From assembly GCA_031382085.1 (NCBI GenBank), contig JANMYM010000024.1, positions 36,323-100,322 on the forward strand: a DNA stretch of 64,000 bases, read 5' to 3'. The notes under the pieces are model-generated. The model was not told the DNA's origin. It saw only the letters and a list, made by a program, of their open reading frames with translations, and did not search any database. Shown here piece by piece: positions 25,436 to 34,222 of the stretch. The position numbers and the translations under genes were made by a program. Source of the stretch: UBA964 sp031382085. GTDB taxonomy: Bacteria; Pseudomonadota; Gammaproteobacteria; Steroidobacterales; Steroidobacteraceae. Every line of letters begins with the position of its first letter. The stretch's first letter is position 1.

Positions 25436-26817
25436 TCGAAACCAGCGTAGTTATCCCGGAGTTCGTTGACGCGCGCGTTGGCCCGCGCGGCGCTCTGGAG
25501 AGCCTGTCGCAGGAGGAGATCGAGAACCTGCTGAGCAGCGGGCGTGGCGGCCTGTATCCGTTGTTTCGCAAATGCGCGCTCGCGGTGCTTAACTGCGGCA
25601 GCGACATCGACAACGCCAAGGAAATCTTCGACAAGTACCGCGACTTCGAGATCGACATCGTGCGCCACGCCTGGGGCATCAAGCTAGAGATCCGCAATGC
25701 GCCGGCAGCGGCTTTTGTCGACGGCGAAATGATTCGCGGCATCAAGGAACTGCTGTTCGCGGTGCTGCGCGATGTCGTTTATATCTGGAACGAAATCGAG
25801 GGCGGCCGCTTTGATCTGACCAAGCCTGAGGCGATCACTAACGCGGTTTTTCACATCCTGCGCAATGCCCGGGTGCTCGAGCAAAAAACAAAACCCAACC
25901 TGGTGGTTTGCTGGGGCGGCCACTCGATCAGTCGCGAGGAGTACGAGTACACCAAGAAAGTCGGCTACGAGTTGGGGCTGCGCGCTCTTGATATCTGCAC
26001 CGGCTGCGGCCCGGGCGCCATGAAGGGCCCGATGAAAGGCGCAACGATTGGTCATGCGAAGCAACGCATCACGGGCGGCCGCTACATCGGCGTTACCGAG
26101 CCCGGCATTATCGCGGCCGAACCGCCCAATCCGATCGTGAGTCAGCTGGTCATCATGCCCGACATCGAGAAGCGCCTTGAGGCGTTTGTCCGCTTCGCGC
26201 ATGGCATTGTTATTTTTCCAGGCGGCGTCGGCACGGCCGAGGAAATCTTCTATTTGTTAGGAATTCTGCTGGACCCGGCGAACGCGGCGCAGCCATTTCC
26301 GGTAATCCTGACCGGACCGGACAGCAGCCGCGCGTATTTCGACCAGATCCGCGAATTCCTGCACGGTACGCTCGGCGAGGCGGCAGCGGGCCGGCTCCAG
26401 TATGTGATAGGCAATCCGTCGGAAGCAGCGCGCCTGATGGTTGCTGGTCTCGATCTGGTGCACGATTTTCGCCGCGCCCGGTCAGATTCGTACAATTTCA
26501 ACTGGCTGTTGAAGGTGAATCCGCAATTTCAGCAGCCTTTCGAAGTGACGCACGACAGCATGCGTAAATTGCGGCTGCATCGCGATCAGCCAGTGCATGA
26601 ACTCGCCGCCAACTTGCGTCGTGCGTTTTCTGGCATCGTGACCGGCAATGTCAAGGAGTCAGGTGTGCGCGCCATCGAGCGCCACGGGCCCTATGAATTG
26701 GTGGGTGATTCGAAAGTCATGGCGATGCTGGATCAATTGCTGTCGGCATTTGTTGCACAAGGCCGCATGAAACTGCCGGGAAGCGTCTACAAACCCTGCT
26801 ATCGCATCGTTGCGTGA
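25432..26817 (+). CDS. ppnN: Nucleotide 5'-monophosphate nucleosidase (YgdH/PpnN, LOG family)
   Basis: PpnN hydrolyses purine and pyrimidine nucleoside monophosphates to base and ribose-5-phosphate; in E. coli it is stimulated by (p)ppGpp. The 461 residues match the long form: an N-terminal segment (LYPLFRKCALAVLNCGS), a LOG core with CTGCGPGAMKGPMKGA and FPGGVGTAEEIFYLLGILL (the PGGxGTxxE motif), and the C-terminal extension. A TTG overlapping the stop of the upstream gene gives the expected length; no ATG is available near the conserved N-terminus. Confidence 0.93.
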   Translation: MIETSVVIPEFVDARVGPRGALESLSQEEIENLLSSGRGGLYPLFRKCALAVLNCGSDIDNAKEIFDKYRDFEIDIVRHAWGIKLEIRNAPAAAFVDGEMIRGIKELLFAVLRDVVYIWNEIEGGRFDLTKPEAITNAVFHILRNARVLEQKTKPNLVVCWGGHSISREEYEYTKKVGYELGLRALDICTGCGPGAMKGPMKGATIGHAKQRITGGRYIGVTEPGIIAAEPPNPIVSQLVIMPDIEKRLEAFVRFAHGIVIFPGGVGTAEEIFYLLGILLDPANAAQPFPVILTGPDSSRAYFDQIREFLHGTLGEAAAGRLQYVIGNPSEAARLMVAGLDLVHDFRRARSDSYNFNWLLKVNPQFQQPFEVTHDSMRKLRLHRDQPVHELAANLRRAFSGIVTGNVKESGVRAIERHGPYELVGDSKVMAMLDQLLSAFVAQGRMKLPGSVYKPCYRIVA

Positions 26818-26962
26818 CATAAGCGTTGCGACAATAACCAGTCATTTCACCGGGATTGCGAGAGCGGCATCCCACGCGTCAACCTCCACCGCTTTGCTGT
26901 GATCCAGTTCCTGCGGAATTGTCTCGCCACTCTTTATTGTCCAGTCACGGTCAGGGGGCTAT

Positions 26963-27229
26963 ATGAGTGTAACTGGACGATTTCGCACCGATTTGATCAA
27001 CGCCGCGGCAACGGGCCGCGAGGCGACGCCACCCGCCAGCACCCTGGCTGGCACCGCGGCGACGCCTTACAGCAGCTGGCTGGAGCGCATGCAGCGCAGC
27101 CGCGGACGTCACGCCGCCATCACCAAGAATCTTTACACCTGGTCCAACTACAAGAACTGGACGGAAAAGGTGCGCGAGAGCTGGGTCGACAGCCAGGCAA
27201 AACCGCGCAACGACAAGCCGACTCGTTAG
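26963..27229 (+). CDS. Small conserved-looking hypothetical protein
   Basis: This 88-residue basic protein has no signal peptide. Its second half (YSSWLERMQRSRGRHAAITK, then NLYTWSNYKNWTEKVRESW) is rich in Trp and Tyr and looks like a compact helical unit. An AGGGGG ribosome-binding-like site precedes the ATG. I do not recognise the family. The TAG stop falls in a YGTTAGS word. A 51-residue frame follows after nine bases. Confidence 0.55.
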   Translation: MSVTGRFRTDLINAAATGREATPPASTLAGTAATPYSSWLERMQRSRGRHAAITKNLYTWSNYKNWTEKVRESWVDSQAKPRNDKPTR

Positions 27230-27238
27230 GCTACGCAC

Positions 27239-27394
27239 GTGGAACGACTGCTGTTCGTCTGGGACGAACTGGACGACTGGGTCGGAATTACGCGGCACTA
27301 CCTTGCGGGTGCGATGGCTACCCTGCCAATGGCCAGCCTGCCAGCCGACACGCTCGCAGTGCTCGCCTGTCTACCGCTGCTGCTGTTCGGCTAG
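27239..27394 (+). CDS. Possible 51-residue membrane-associated small protein
   Basis: A GTG frame starts nine bases after the previous small gene and encodes MERLLFVWDELDDWVGITRH followed by a hydrophobic tail (LAVLACLPLLLFG). The acidic/aromatic start and the hydrophobic end look protein-like rather than random, and the spacing fits a two-gene operon. Its last 24 bases overlap the 3' end of the ABC-F gene on the other strand. No family is recognised. Confidence 0.45.
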   Translation: MERLLFVWDELDDWVGITRHYLAGAMATLPMASLPADTLAVLACLPLLLFG

Positions 27395-29263
27395 TTGCTC
27401 GCCGACTGCCAGCCACTGATTTTCCAGCGCTTCAATTTCTTTCTGTAGTCGCGCACGTTCCTGCAGCGTCGCCTGCTGCCGCGCCACGTTGGCACTGGCG
27501 TAGAACCCATTGTCAGCCAACTCTGCGTCCAGGGCTACGCGCTGCGTCAGCGCATCGTTAAGGCGCCGTTCCGTGTCCTGCAGTTGCTTGCGCACCCCGC
27601 TCAGGCGATTGCGCCCCTCGGCTTCGCGGCGGCGTTGCTCGCGGCGGTCGACGATTTTATCGTCGCTCCTGGACGCAGCGGCCCTGGGTACTGACAGGTA
27701 GCGCGCGTAGTCGTCAAGATCCCCGTCGAACTCCTTTACACGACCCAGTTCAACCAGCAGCAGGCGATCGCAGATGCCGCGCAGCAGCGCCCGATCGTGC
27801 GATACGACGATGACGGCGCCCGTAAAGGTCTGCAGTGCAAACAGCAGGCTCGCGCGCATTTCAATGTCGAGATGATTCGTCGGCTCGTCCAGCAGCAACA
27901 TGTTAGGTCGACGAGCTACCAGGATCGACAAAGCCAGCCGCGCGCGCTCGCCCCCGGAGAAATTGCGGGTACTGTCGAAGGCGCGGTCGCCGGAAAATCC
28001 GAAGCGCCCGAGATGGTCGCGCTGCTGTTGTTCGCTCCAGGCGGCGGCTTCCGATCCGCCGCGGCGCGTGAGTTCGTCGATCGCCGACGCGTTGGCATCC
28101 AGCTGCTCGAGCTCCATCTGCGCGAAAAAACCGACTACCAGGTCGGGTGCCCTGGTCATCTCGCCGGCAACCGGGCTCAGTTCGCCGGCCAGCAGGCGCA
28201 TCAGCGTGGACTTGCCCGCGCCATTGCGACCTAACACGCCGATCCTTTGGTGCGTGCCGATGGTCATGGAAACGCCGCGCAGCACCGGCCGGTCGGGGTA
28301 GCCGCATTTGACGCGGTCGATAGTCAGCAGCGGTTGTGGCAATTTGCGCGGCGCGGCGAAATCCCACTCGATGCTGTGCTCGCTGCGAGCCGCCGCGATC
28401 GCCGGCAGCTTGTCCAGCCACTTGATGCGGCTTTGTACCTGGCGGGCCTTGGTCGCCTGCGCGCGGAACCGGTCGACAAAAGCCTGCACTTGTTTGCTGC
28501 GGACTTGTTGCCGCGCTGCCAGCGACGCGCTGCGGCGCCGCTCCTCGCCTTCGGCCGACTCAAACTGGCTGTAGTTGCCGCTCCAGGCACGCAGCACACG
28601 CGCACTGATCTGCACGATGCGCGATACGATGGCATCCAGAAACTCGCGATCATGCGATACCAGCAGCAAGGTGCCCCGAAAGGCACGCAGCCAGGCTTCC
28701 AGCCACACCACCGCATCCAGATCCAGATGATTGGTGGGCTCATCGAGTATCAGCAGATCGGCGGGACACATCAATGCGCGCGCCAGGCTGACCCGCATGC
28801 GCATGCCGCCCGAGAACTCATCGAGCGGCTGATCGATACGCGCCGCATCGAAACCGAGCCCGTCCAGGATCGCAGCTGCGCGGCTGCGCGCGGTGTAGCC
28901 GCCTGACACTTCCAGATCCTGCAGCAGCCGCGCCTGGGTGAGGCCGTCATCGCGCGCATGTGCGTCAGCCAGTTGCCGCTCGACCGCGCGCAGATTCTGG
29001 TCGCCGTCAATCACGTAGTCGGCCACGGCCCGCGAGCCGGCGGGCAGCGACTGCGCAACCGCAGAGATCCTGAGGTTGGGCGGCAGACTGATGTCACCCT
29101 GGTCGGCGTGCAGGTCCCCCTGCAGCAGCGCCAGCAAGCTGGACTTGCCCGAGCCATTGCGGCCGACGATGCCGAGCTTGTCGCCCGGGAAAATGCTCAG
29201 GTTCGCATTTTCGATGAGCGGTTCCGGCCCGCGCCGCAGGGTAACGTCGCTTAACTGGATCAC
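27371..29263 (-). CDS. ABC-F family ATPase (YheS/Uup-like)
   Basis: The 630-residue protein has two ABC domains in one chain and no membrane segments. Walker A motifs are GRNGSGKSS and GRNGAGKST, with signatures SGGMRMRVSLARAL and SGGERARLALSILV, each followed by LDEPTNHLD and VSHDR. The linker between the domains fits the ABC-F P-site tRNA-interaction region, and the C-terminus ends in a coiled coil (about residues 535-630). ABC-F proteins act on the ribosome. The layout is closest to YheS, though Uup cannot be excluded. Confidence 0.93.
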   Translation of the reverse strand: MIQLSDVTLRRGPEPLIENANLSIFPGDKLGIVGRNGSGKSSLLALLQGDLHADQGDISLPPNLRISAVAQSLPAGSRAVADYVIDGDQNLRAVERQLADAHARDDGLTQARLLQDLEVSGGYTARSRAAAILDGLGFDAARIDQPLDEFSGGMRMRVSLARALMCPADLLILDEPTNHLDLDAVVWLEAWLRAFRGTLLLVSHDREFLDAIVSRIVQISARVLRAWSGNYSQFESAEGEERRRSASLAARQQVRSKQVQAFVDRFRAQATKARQVQSRIKWLDKLPAIAAARSEHSIEWDFAAPRKLPQPLLTIDRVKCGYPDRPVLRGVSMTIGTHQRIGVLGRNGAGKSTLMRLLAGELSPVAGEMTRAPDLVVGFFAQMELEQLDANASAIDELTRRGGSEAAAWSEQQQRDHLGRFGFSGDRAFDSTRNFSGGERARLALSILVARRPNMLLLDEPTNHLDIEMRASLLFALQTFTGAVIVVSHDRALLRGICDRLLLVELGRVKEFDGDLDDYARYLSVPRAAASRSDDKIVDRREQRRREAEGRNRLSGVRKQLQDTERRLNDALTQRVALDAELADNGFYASANVARQQATLQERARLQKEIEALENQWLAVGEQLAEQQQR

Positions 29264-29272
29264 GGGCGCTTG

Positions 29273-31159
29273 TCAGCCCGCTGCTAACAACTTGCTCAGC
29301 AGCTGGTTGACACGGCGGACGTGTGCGGCCGGGTTGGCGAGTTGCGAGCCTTCCGCCAGTTGCGCCTGCTCGAAAATATACATCGCGAGATCGTTGAAAT
29401 CGGATTCGACCTGGGTGCTGTCCAGGCGTTGCAGCAGGGCGTGCGTGACGTTGACCTCGAAAATCGGTTTGTCATCGGGTACCGGCTGGCCCGCTGCGGC
29501 CATGACACGGCGCAGCTGCGCACCCATATCCTGGTCGGCGCGTACCAGGCAGGCCGGCGAATCCGCCAGCCGCCTGCTGATCCTGACCTCGCTGACACGG
29601 TCGCCAAGTGCATCCTTGATACGCTTCAACAGGCCCTTGTTCTCCTTCAGCGCGGCCTCGGCCGCAGCATCGTCGGCGGCATCGGCGAGCGTGCCGAGGT
29701 CCAGGTCGCCGCGCGCCGCGTCTTTCAGGTTCTTGCCCTCGAATTCCTGCACATAGCTCAGCGCCCATTCGTCGATCCGGTCGCCTAACAATAGAACCTC
29801 GATGCCGCGCGCCCGGAGTTTTTCTATGAACGGACTGCCGCGCGCTGCGGCGACCGAGTCGCCGATCACGTAATAGATGTGCTTCTGGCCTTCTTTCATC
29901 CGGCCCGCATAGTCGGTGAGGCCGGTGCCGGGTTTGTCGTCCTCGCCTGCCGTACTGGCGAAGCGCAGCAGCGCCAGCAGCTTGTCGCGATTGGCGCCGT
30001 CCTCGGCCAGGCCTTCCTTCATGACTACGCCGAATTCGCGCCAGATGGTCGCGTATTTTTCCGGCTCGTCCCTGGCGACCCGTGCTAACAAATCGAGCGC
30101 GCGCTTGGTGAGTGCTCCGCGCATCGCCTCGACCTCTGCGTCTTTCTGCAGCAGCTCGCGCGAGACGTTGAGCGGCAGGTCGGATGAGTCCACCACGCCC
30201 TTGATAAAACGCAGGTACAGCGGCAGGAACTGCTCGGCATCGTCCATGATGAACACACGGCGCACATAGAGCTTGAGTCCGCGCGCCGCATCGCGTTGCT
30301 GCAGATCGAAAGGCGCGCGGGCCGGTACGTACAGCAGACTGGTGTACTCGCGCGTGCCCTCGACCTTGTTGTGGCTCCAGGCGAGCGGCTCCTCGAAATC
30401 GTGCGTCAGGTGTTTATAGAACTCCTGGTACTCGTCGTCCTTGATCTCGGTGCGGGCGCGGGTCCACAGCGCCTTGCCCTGATTTACGGGCTCCCACTCC
30501 GTGCTGGCTTCGTCTTCTTTCGGCATCAGCACTGGAAAGGCGATGTGGTCGGAGTAGCGGCGCACCAGCGCCCGCAGCCGCCAGGCATCGGCAAATTCCT
30601 TCGCGTCGTCCTTCAGGTGCAGTACGACACGTGTGCCACGTTCCGGCAAGTCGATCGTTTCGACCGTGAAATCGCCGGCTGCTGCGGATTCCCAATGCAC
30701 GCCTTCGTTAGTTGCCAGGCCGGCGCGGCGCGAAAACACCTCGACACGATCTGCCACGATGAAGGCCGAATAAAAGCCGACGCCAAACTGGCCTATCAAC
30801 TGCGAGTCCTTCTGTTGATCGCCGCTCAGCGTCTTGAAGAACTCGGCGGTGCCGGAGCGTGCGATGGTGCCCAGGTGCGAGATTGCCTCGTCGCGGCTCA
30901 TGCCGACGCCGTTGTCGCGCAGGGTCAGCGTGCCGGCTTTCGAATCGGTCTCAACCCAGATCCTGAGCTCGGCGTCCTCGGCCAGCAGGCTGGGTGTCGC
31001 CAGTGCAGCAAAGCGCAGTTTGTCGTTTGCGTCAGACGCGTTTGAAATCAGCTCGCGTAGGAAGATCTCGCGGTGGCTGTACAGCGAATGGATCATCAAC
31101 CGCAAAAGTTCGCGAACTTCGGCCTGAAAACCCAGGGTCTCTTTTTTGGTCTCGGTCAC
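29273..31159 (-). CDS. htpG: Chaperone protein HtpG (Hsp90)
   Basis: This 628-residue bacterial Hsp90 has the GHKL ATPase motifs ELISNASDANDKLR, LRDNGVGMSRDEAI and GQFGVGFYSAF, the middle-domain RRVFIMDDAEQFLPLYLRF, and DLPLNVSRELLQ. The GTG giving MTETKKETLGFQAE is chosen because a GAGGGA site lies eight bases before it; a TTG five codons upstream is less likely. A sigma-32-like promoter lies about 40 bases upstream. It is divergent from msrB. Confidence 0.97.
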   Translation of the reverse strand: MTETKKETLGFQAEVRELLRLMIHSLYSHREIFLRELISNASDANDKLRFAALATPSLLAEDAELRIWVETDSKAGTLTLRDNGVGMSRDEAISHLGTIARSGTAEFFKTLSGDQQKDSQLIGQFGVGFYSAFIVADRVEVFSRRAGLATNEGVHWESAAAGDFTVETIDLPERGTRVVLHLKDDAKEFADAWRLRALVRRYSDHIAFPVLMPKEDEASTEWEPVNQGKALWTRARTEIKDDEYQEFYKHLTHDFEEPLAWSHNKVEGTREYTSLLYVPARAPFDLQQRDAARGLKLYVRRVFIMDDAEQFLPLYLRFIKGVVDSSDLPLNVSRELLQKDAEVEAMRGALTKRALDLLARVARDEPEKYATIWREFGVVMKEGLAEDGANRDKLLALLRFASTAGEDDKPGTGLTDYAGRMKEGQKHIYYVIGDSVAAARGSPFIEKLRARGIEVLLLGDRIDEWALSYVQEFEGKNLKDAARGDLDLGTLADAADDAAAEAALKENKGLLKRIKDALGDRVSEVRISRRLADSPACLVRADQDMGAQLRRVMAAAGQPVPDDKPIFEVNVTHALLQRLDSTQVESDFNDLAMYIFEQAQLAEGSQLANPAAHVRRVNQLLSKLLAAG

Positions 31160-31197
31160 GATCTGGTCCCTCAAATTCGTCAGGTAAAGGCGGCGGG

Positions 31198-31227
31198 AGC
31201 TTGGGGATGCCGGCTCGATTTTTCAAG
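31198..31227 (-). promoter_or_regulatory. Sigma-32 heat-shock promoter of htpG
   Basis: On the minus strand CTTGAAA (31227-31221) is followed after 14 bases by CCCCAAGCT (31206-31198), matching RpoH-type elements. It has the same CTTGAAA box as the hsp20 promoter of this window. Confidence 0.75.
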
Positions 31228-31247
31228 GCCCATGCCATAATCGGACC

Positions 31248-31667
31248 ATGAGCGACGTAAAAAATCCGGGCGACAAGCCCATGCCGACGGATACGGAGCT
31301 GCGTGAGCGCCTCGATCCGCTGACTTACGAGGTTACACAGAATAAGGCCACGGAACGCGCCTTTACCGGCCGCTACACCTACAACAAGGAATCGGGCACC
31401 TACGCCTGTGTCTGCTGCGGGAACGAGCTGTTCGCTTCGGACACCAAGTACGACTCTGGGTCCGGCTGGCCCAGTTTCTGGACGCCGCTGGCGGGCGAGG
31501 GGGTGCGCGAGCATGTTGACCGGGCGCACGGGATGGTGCGCACCGAGGTGACCTGTGCGCGCTGCGGCGCGCATCTGGGCCATGTTTTCAATGATGGTCC
31601 GAATCCCACAGGCCTGCGCTATTGCATAAATTCCCTGTCACTCGATTTCAAAGGCAAAGAAAAATGA
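31248..31667 (+). CDS. msrB: Peptide-methionine (R)-S-oxide reductase
   Basis: The 139-residue enzyme reduces methionine-R-sulfoxide in proteins. It has the structural zinc cysteines (Cys54/Cys57 and Cys103/Cys106), YDSGSGWPSFW, and the catalytic Cys126 in GLRYCINSLSL. There is no signal peptide, so it is cytoplasmic. Its TGA overlaps the ATG of the exported amidohydrolase. Confidence 0.97.
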   Translation: MSDVKNPGDKPMPTDTELRERLDPLTYEVTQNKATERAFTGRYTYNKESGTYACVCCGNELFASDTKYDSGSGWPSFWTPLAGEGVREHVDRAHGMVRTEVTCARCGAHLGHVFNDGPNPTGLRYCINSLSLDFKGKEK

Positions 31668-32944
31668 ACAAGCTTTTTTTGTTAGCTACGATGGCGTGTT
31701 CGGTGATCACCGTCGATGCTGCGACCCTGATCCACGCGGGCCGCGTCATAGATGCGGTCGGCGACAAGGCGCTGCTTGAGCGCACCGTGGTGGTGGACAA
31801 CGGCAAGATTACCGCTGTCGAGAGTGGCTATCGCGCGGCCGGCGCAGGCGACACGGTCATCGATTTGCGCAACGCGACCCTGATGCCGGGCTGGACCGAC
31901 ATGCACGTGCATTTGACCATTCAAAACCGCCGCAGCAGCGAAATAGACCGTTTTCGCCTGGATGCAGCGGACGCTGCGATTGACGGCGTCATGTATGCCA
32001 AGCGCACTCTGTTAGCTGGATTCACCTCCGTGCGCGACCTGGGCGAAGGATTTCTCGCCAGCCTCGCGCTGCGTGATGCCGTCAACGCCGGCAAGGTGCC
32101 TGGCCCGCGCATTTACGCGGCCGGTAAAGCGATTGCAACGACAGGCGGCCACGCGGATCCCACCAACGGCTGGGCGGATTTTCTCGGCGGCCGTCCGGGC
32201 CCGCTTGATGGCGTGATCAATGGTCCGGTGGAGGCGGCGCAGGCCGTGCGCCAGCGTTACAAGGACGGCTCCGACGTCATCAAGATCACAGCCACGGGCG
32301 GTGTATTGTCGATTGCCAAGAATGGCCTCAATCCGCAGTTCACCGAAGAGGAAATCCGCGCGGTTGTCAGCACCGCAAAGGATTATGGTTTCACGGTTGC
32401 CGCGCACGCCCATGGCGCCGAAGGCATCAAGCGCGCAGTGCGCGCTGGCGTTGACAGCATCGAACACGGCACCTTCATGGACGACGAAGCCATGACTTTG
32501 ATGAAACAGAAGGGCACCTGGTACGTGCCGACCATCAGTGCGGGCAAATGGGTCGCTGCAAGAGCGCAAGAGGAGGGCTTTTTGCCGGAGATTGTGCGTC
32601 CCAAAGCGGCATTGATAGGTCCGCAGATCCAGACGACCTTCGGCAAAGCCTACAAAGCCGGCGTGCGCATCATGTTTGGCACCGACACAGGCGTATCGGC
32701 CCATGGCGAGAATGCGCACGAGTTCGCGTACATGGTCGAAGCCGGTATGCCGGCCATGGAAGCCATCAAATCCGCGACGATCGTGCCCGCGAAATTTCTC
32801 GGTGTTGGCGATCGGCTTGGCACGATCGAGGCCGGCAAACTGGCCGATCTCGTCGCAGTGCCCGGCGATCCGCTCGCTGACATCACTGTCATGCAGCGTG
32901 TCAGTTTTGTCATGAAGGACGGCGTGACCTACAAATCGCCGTGA
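31664..32944 (+). CDS. Exported metal-dependent amidohydrolase (prolidase-like)
   Basis: The 426-residue protein has a signal peptide (to about residue 19). The amidohydrolase fold has the metal ligands HVHL after WTDM, a likely carboxylated Lys in DVIKITATGG, His residues in VAAHAHG and SIEHGTFMD, and the Asp in MFGTDTG. This pattern is that of the Xaa-Pro dipeptidase/imidazolonepropionase-like amidohydrolases common in gammaproteobacteria. The ATG overlaps the msrB stop, and the following hydrolase overlaps its stop, giving a three-gene coupled unit. Confidence 0.88.
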   Translation: MNKLFLLATMACSVITVDAATLIHAGRVIDAVGDKALLERTVVVDNGKITAVESGYRAAGAGDTVIDLRNATLMPGWTDMHVHLTIQNRRSSEIDRFRLDAADAAIDGVMYAKRTLLAGFTSVRDLGEGFLASLALRDAVNAGKVPGPRIYAAGKAIATTGGHADPTNGWADFLGGRPGPLDGVINGPVEAAQAVRQRYKDGSDVIKITATGGVLSIAKNGLNPQFTEEEIRAVVSTAKDYGFTVAAHAHGAEGIKRAVRAGVDSIEHGTFMDDEAMTLMKQKGTWYVPTISAGKWVAARAQEEGFLPEIVRPKAALIGPQIQTTFGKAYKAGVRIMFGTDTGVSAHGENAHEFAYMVEAGMPAMEAIKSATIVPAKFLGVGDRLGTIEAGKLADLVAVPGDPLADITVMQRVSFVMKDGVTYKSP

Positions 32945-33588
32945 GTTTTGCGGCGCCGCGGGCCACGCATTTCGTGATTGCCGGACCCGTCGGCAACATC
33001 GAAAGCCTGATCGAGGAACCTGCCGACCATCGCAGCGCCGCCTTCGGCGTGATCTGCCATCCGCATCCACTCGGCGGCGGCACGATGACTAACAAAGTTG
33101 TGCATGCGCTGGCGCGTGCGATGCAGAAATGTGGCGCGCCCACGCTGCGTTTCAACTTCCGCGGCGTGGGCGACAGTGCTGGCGCGTTTGATGACGGCGT
33201 CGGTGAGACCCAGGACGCCCTGGCGGTGATTGCCGTCGGTCGCGCGCGCTGGCCCGGCGCAGCGCTGTGGCTGGCTGGATTTTCATTCGGATCTTTCGTT
33301 GCGCTGCAGATCTGCAACATCGCACGAGCTAACAAGCTGGTGACAGTCGCGCCGCCGGTCGGCCGCTGGGATTTCAGCGCGATACCTGCGCCGCAATGCC
33401 CCTGGCTCATCCTGCAGGGCGATGCCGACGAACTCGTGGATGCGCAGGCGGTGATCGCCTGGGCCGCCATGTCGCCGGCGCGGCCCGAGGTGCATCTCCT
33501 GAATGGCGTCGGTCATTTTTTCCACGGCCGCCTGCACGACATCGTCGTCCACACGATGAAATTTCTGGCGCAATCGGGCACCGCCTAA
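32941..33588 (+). CDS. Alpha/beta hydrolase (COG2945 type)
   Basis: The 215-residue protein matches the small COG2945 alpha/beta hydrolases: AFGVICHPHPLGGGTMTNKV, RFNFRGVGDSAG, the nucleophile elbow GFSFGSFVA, an acid in LILQGDADELVD and a C-terminal GVGHFFHG histidine. A GTG start overlaps the amidohydrolase stop (GTGA). Substrate unknown. Confidence 0.88.
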   Translation: MSFAAPRATHFVIAGPVGNIESLIEEPADHRSAAFGVICHPHPLGGGTMTNKVVHALARAMQKCGAPTLRFNFRGVGDSAGAFDDGVGETQDALAVIAVGRARWPGAALWLAGFSFGSFVALQICNIARANKLVTVAPPVGRWDFSAIPAPQCPWLILQGDADELVDAQAVIAWAAMSPARPEVHLLNGVGHFFHGRLHDIVVHTMKFLAQSGTA

Positions 33589-33631
33589 GCCCGTAGGAAC
33601 GCATACCTTCAGTGCAACTCTAATAGTCGGC

Positions 33632-33779
33632 GGGCGCACGCGATGGATGCTGCCGCACGGCTCAAAGGGCGGCGCGCTTGCACGATCGCGGTTCGCGGAC
33701 TCACGCGCGATCGTGCGCGCCCGAGTCGCCGCCCATTCGCCGCCCATTCGCCGCTCGACGGCATCCATCGCGTGCGCCC
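33632..33779. repeat. Nested inverted-repeat element, relative of the 15.1 kb element
   Basis: A perfect 19-base inverted repeat (33632-33650 with 33761-33779) encloses an 11-base one (33680-33690 with 33706-33716) and an 11-base tandem direct repeat (33729-33750). Its 33743-33757 word is the reverse complement of 15137-15151 in the element between the aminopeptidase and DegP-type genes, and the outer stems of the two are alike (about 17 of 22 bases). This looks like a dispersed repeat family. Confidence 0.65.
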
Positions 33780-34044
33780 GCAGGCAAAGACGCTCGCGCT
33801 GCATTCTTGCATTGCTGCGGAATCGGGGACCCGCATCCCCGAACGCGATATGCACGACAACGCACGGGCTGAGAATCTTATTCTCGACGTTGCGACACAC
33901 GAATTGGCGCTTGAAGCAGCGGGCCTTGTGGAGAGGCGAATTGTCGGCGGCCTGTCCGCGCGGCAAGCGCGAACTCAGTGTCATCGATCAAATTCTGGGA
34001 AAAGAACCGTGAAGACGTTCGCGCCCGCGCGCACAGGCGAACGC

Positions 34045-34080
34045 GCGAAATCAGGCGGAGTCCGCGCAGCCTGATTTCGC
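34045..34080. repeat. Perfect 12-base-stem hairpin
   Basis: GCGAAATCAGGC (34045-34056) pairs with GCCTGATTTCGC (34069-34080) across a 12-base loop. There is no U-tract. It may be another copy or remnant of a palindromic repeat. Confidence 0.6.
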
Positions 34081-34159
34081 AGGCGCGCCGAAACCTGAGC
34101 CTTCCCACAAGGCTCGCCGCTTCGAGAGACCAGCCGTAGGTCAGCAATTACAGCGGCTG

Positions 34160-34200
34160 AAAAAAAGAAAGCCCGGAGCAGCTAACGCCGCGCCGGGCTT
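34160..34200 (-). terminator. Intrinsic terminator of the HU gene
   Basis: On the minus strand AAGCCCGG pairs with CCGGGCTT and is followed by TCTTTTTTT. It lies about 20 bases after the HU stop codon. The loop contains a YGTTAGS word. Confidence 0.85.
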
Positions 34201-34222
34201 CCCGTACGGAAAAGGACCGGTC

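Larger units (their letters stand above)
33589..34222. other. 634-base intergenic region between hydrolase and HU genes
   Basis: No convincing gene lies here; the open frames present are rich in Arg and Ala and have no recognisable motif. It contains the nested palindromic element at 33632-33779, a GAGAAT/ATTCTC small stem near 33870, a perfect 12-base stem at 34045-34080, and the HU terminator at 34160-34200. Confidence 0.6.

Noticed and set aside
33643..34074. Overlapping short frames in the region after the alpha/beta hydrolase
   Set aside because: They overlap each other in several frames, consist largely of Arg/Ala/Ser, and the DNA there is palindromic repeat rather than coding.
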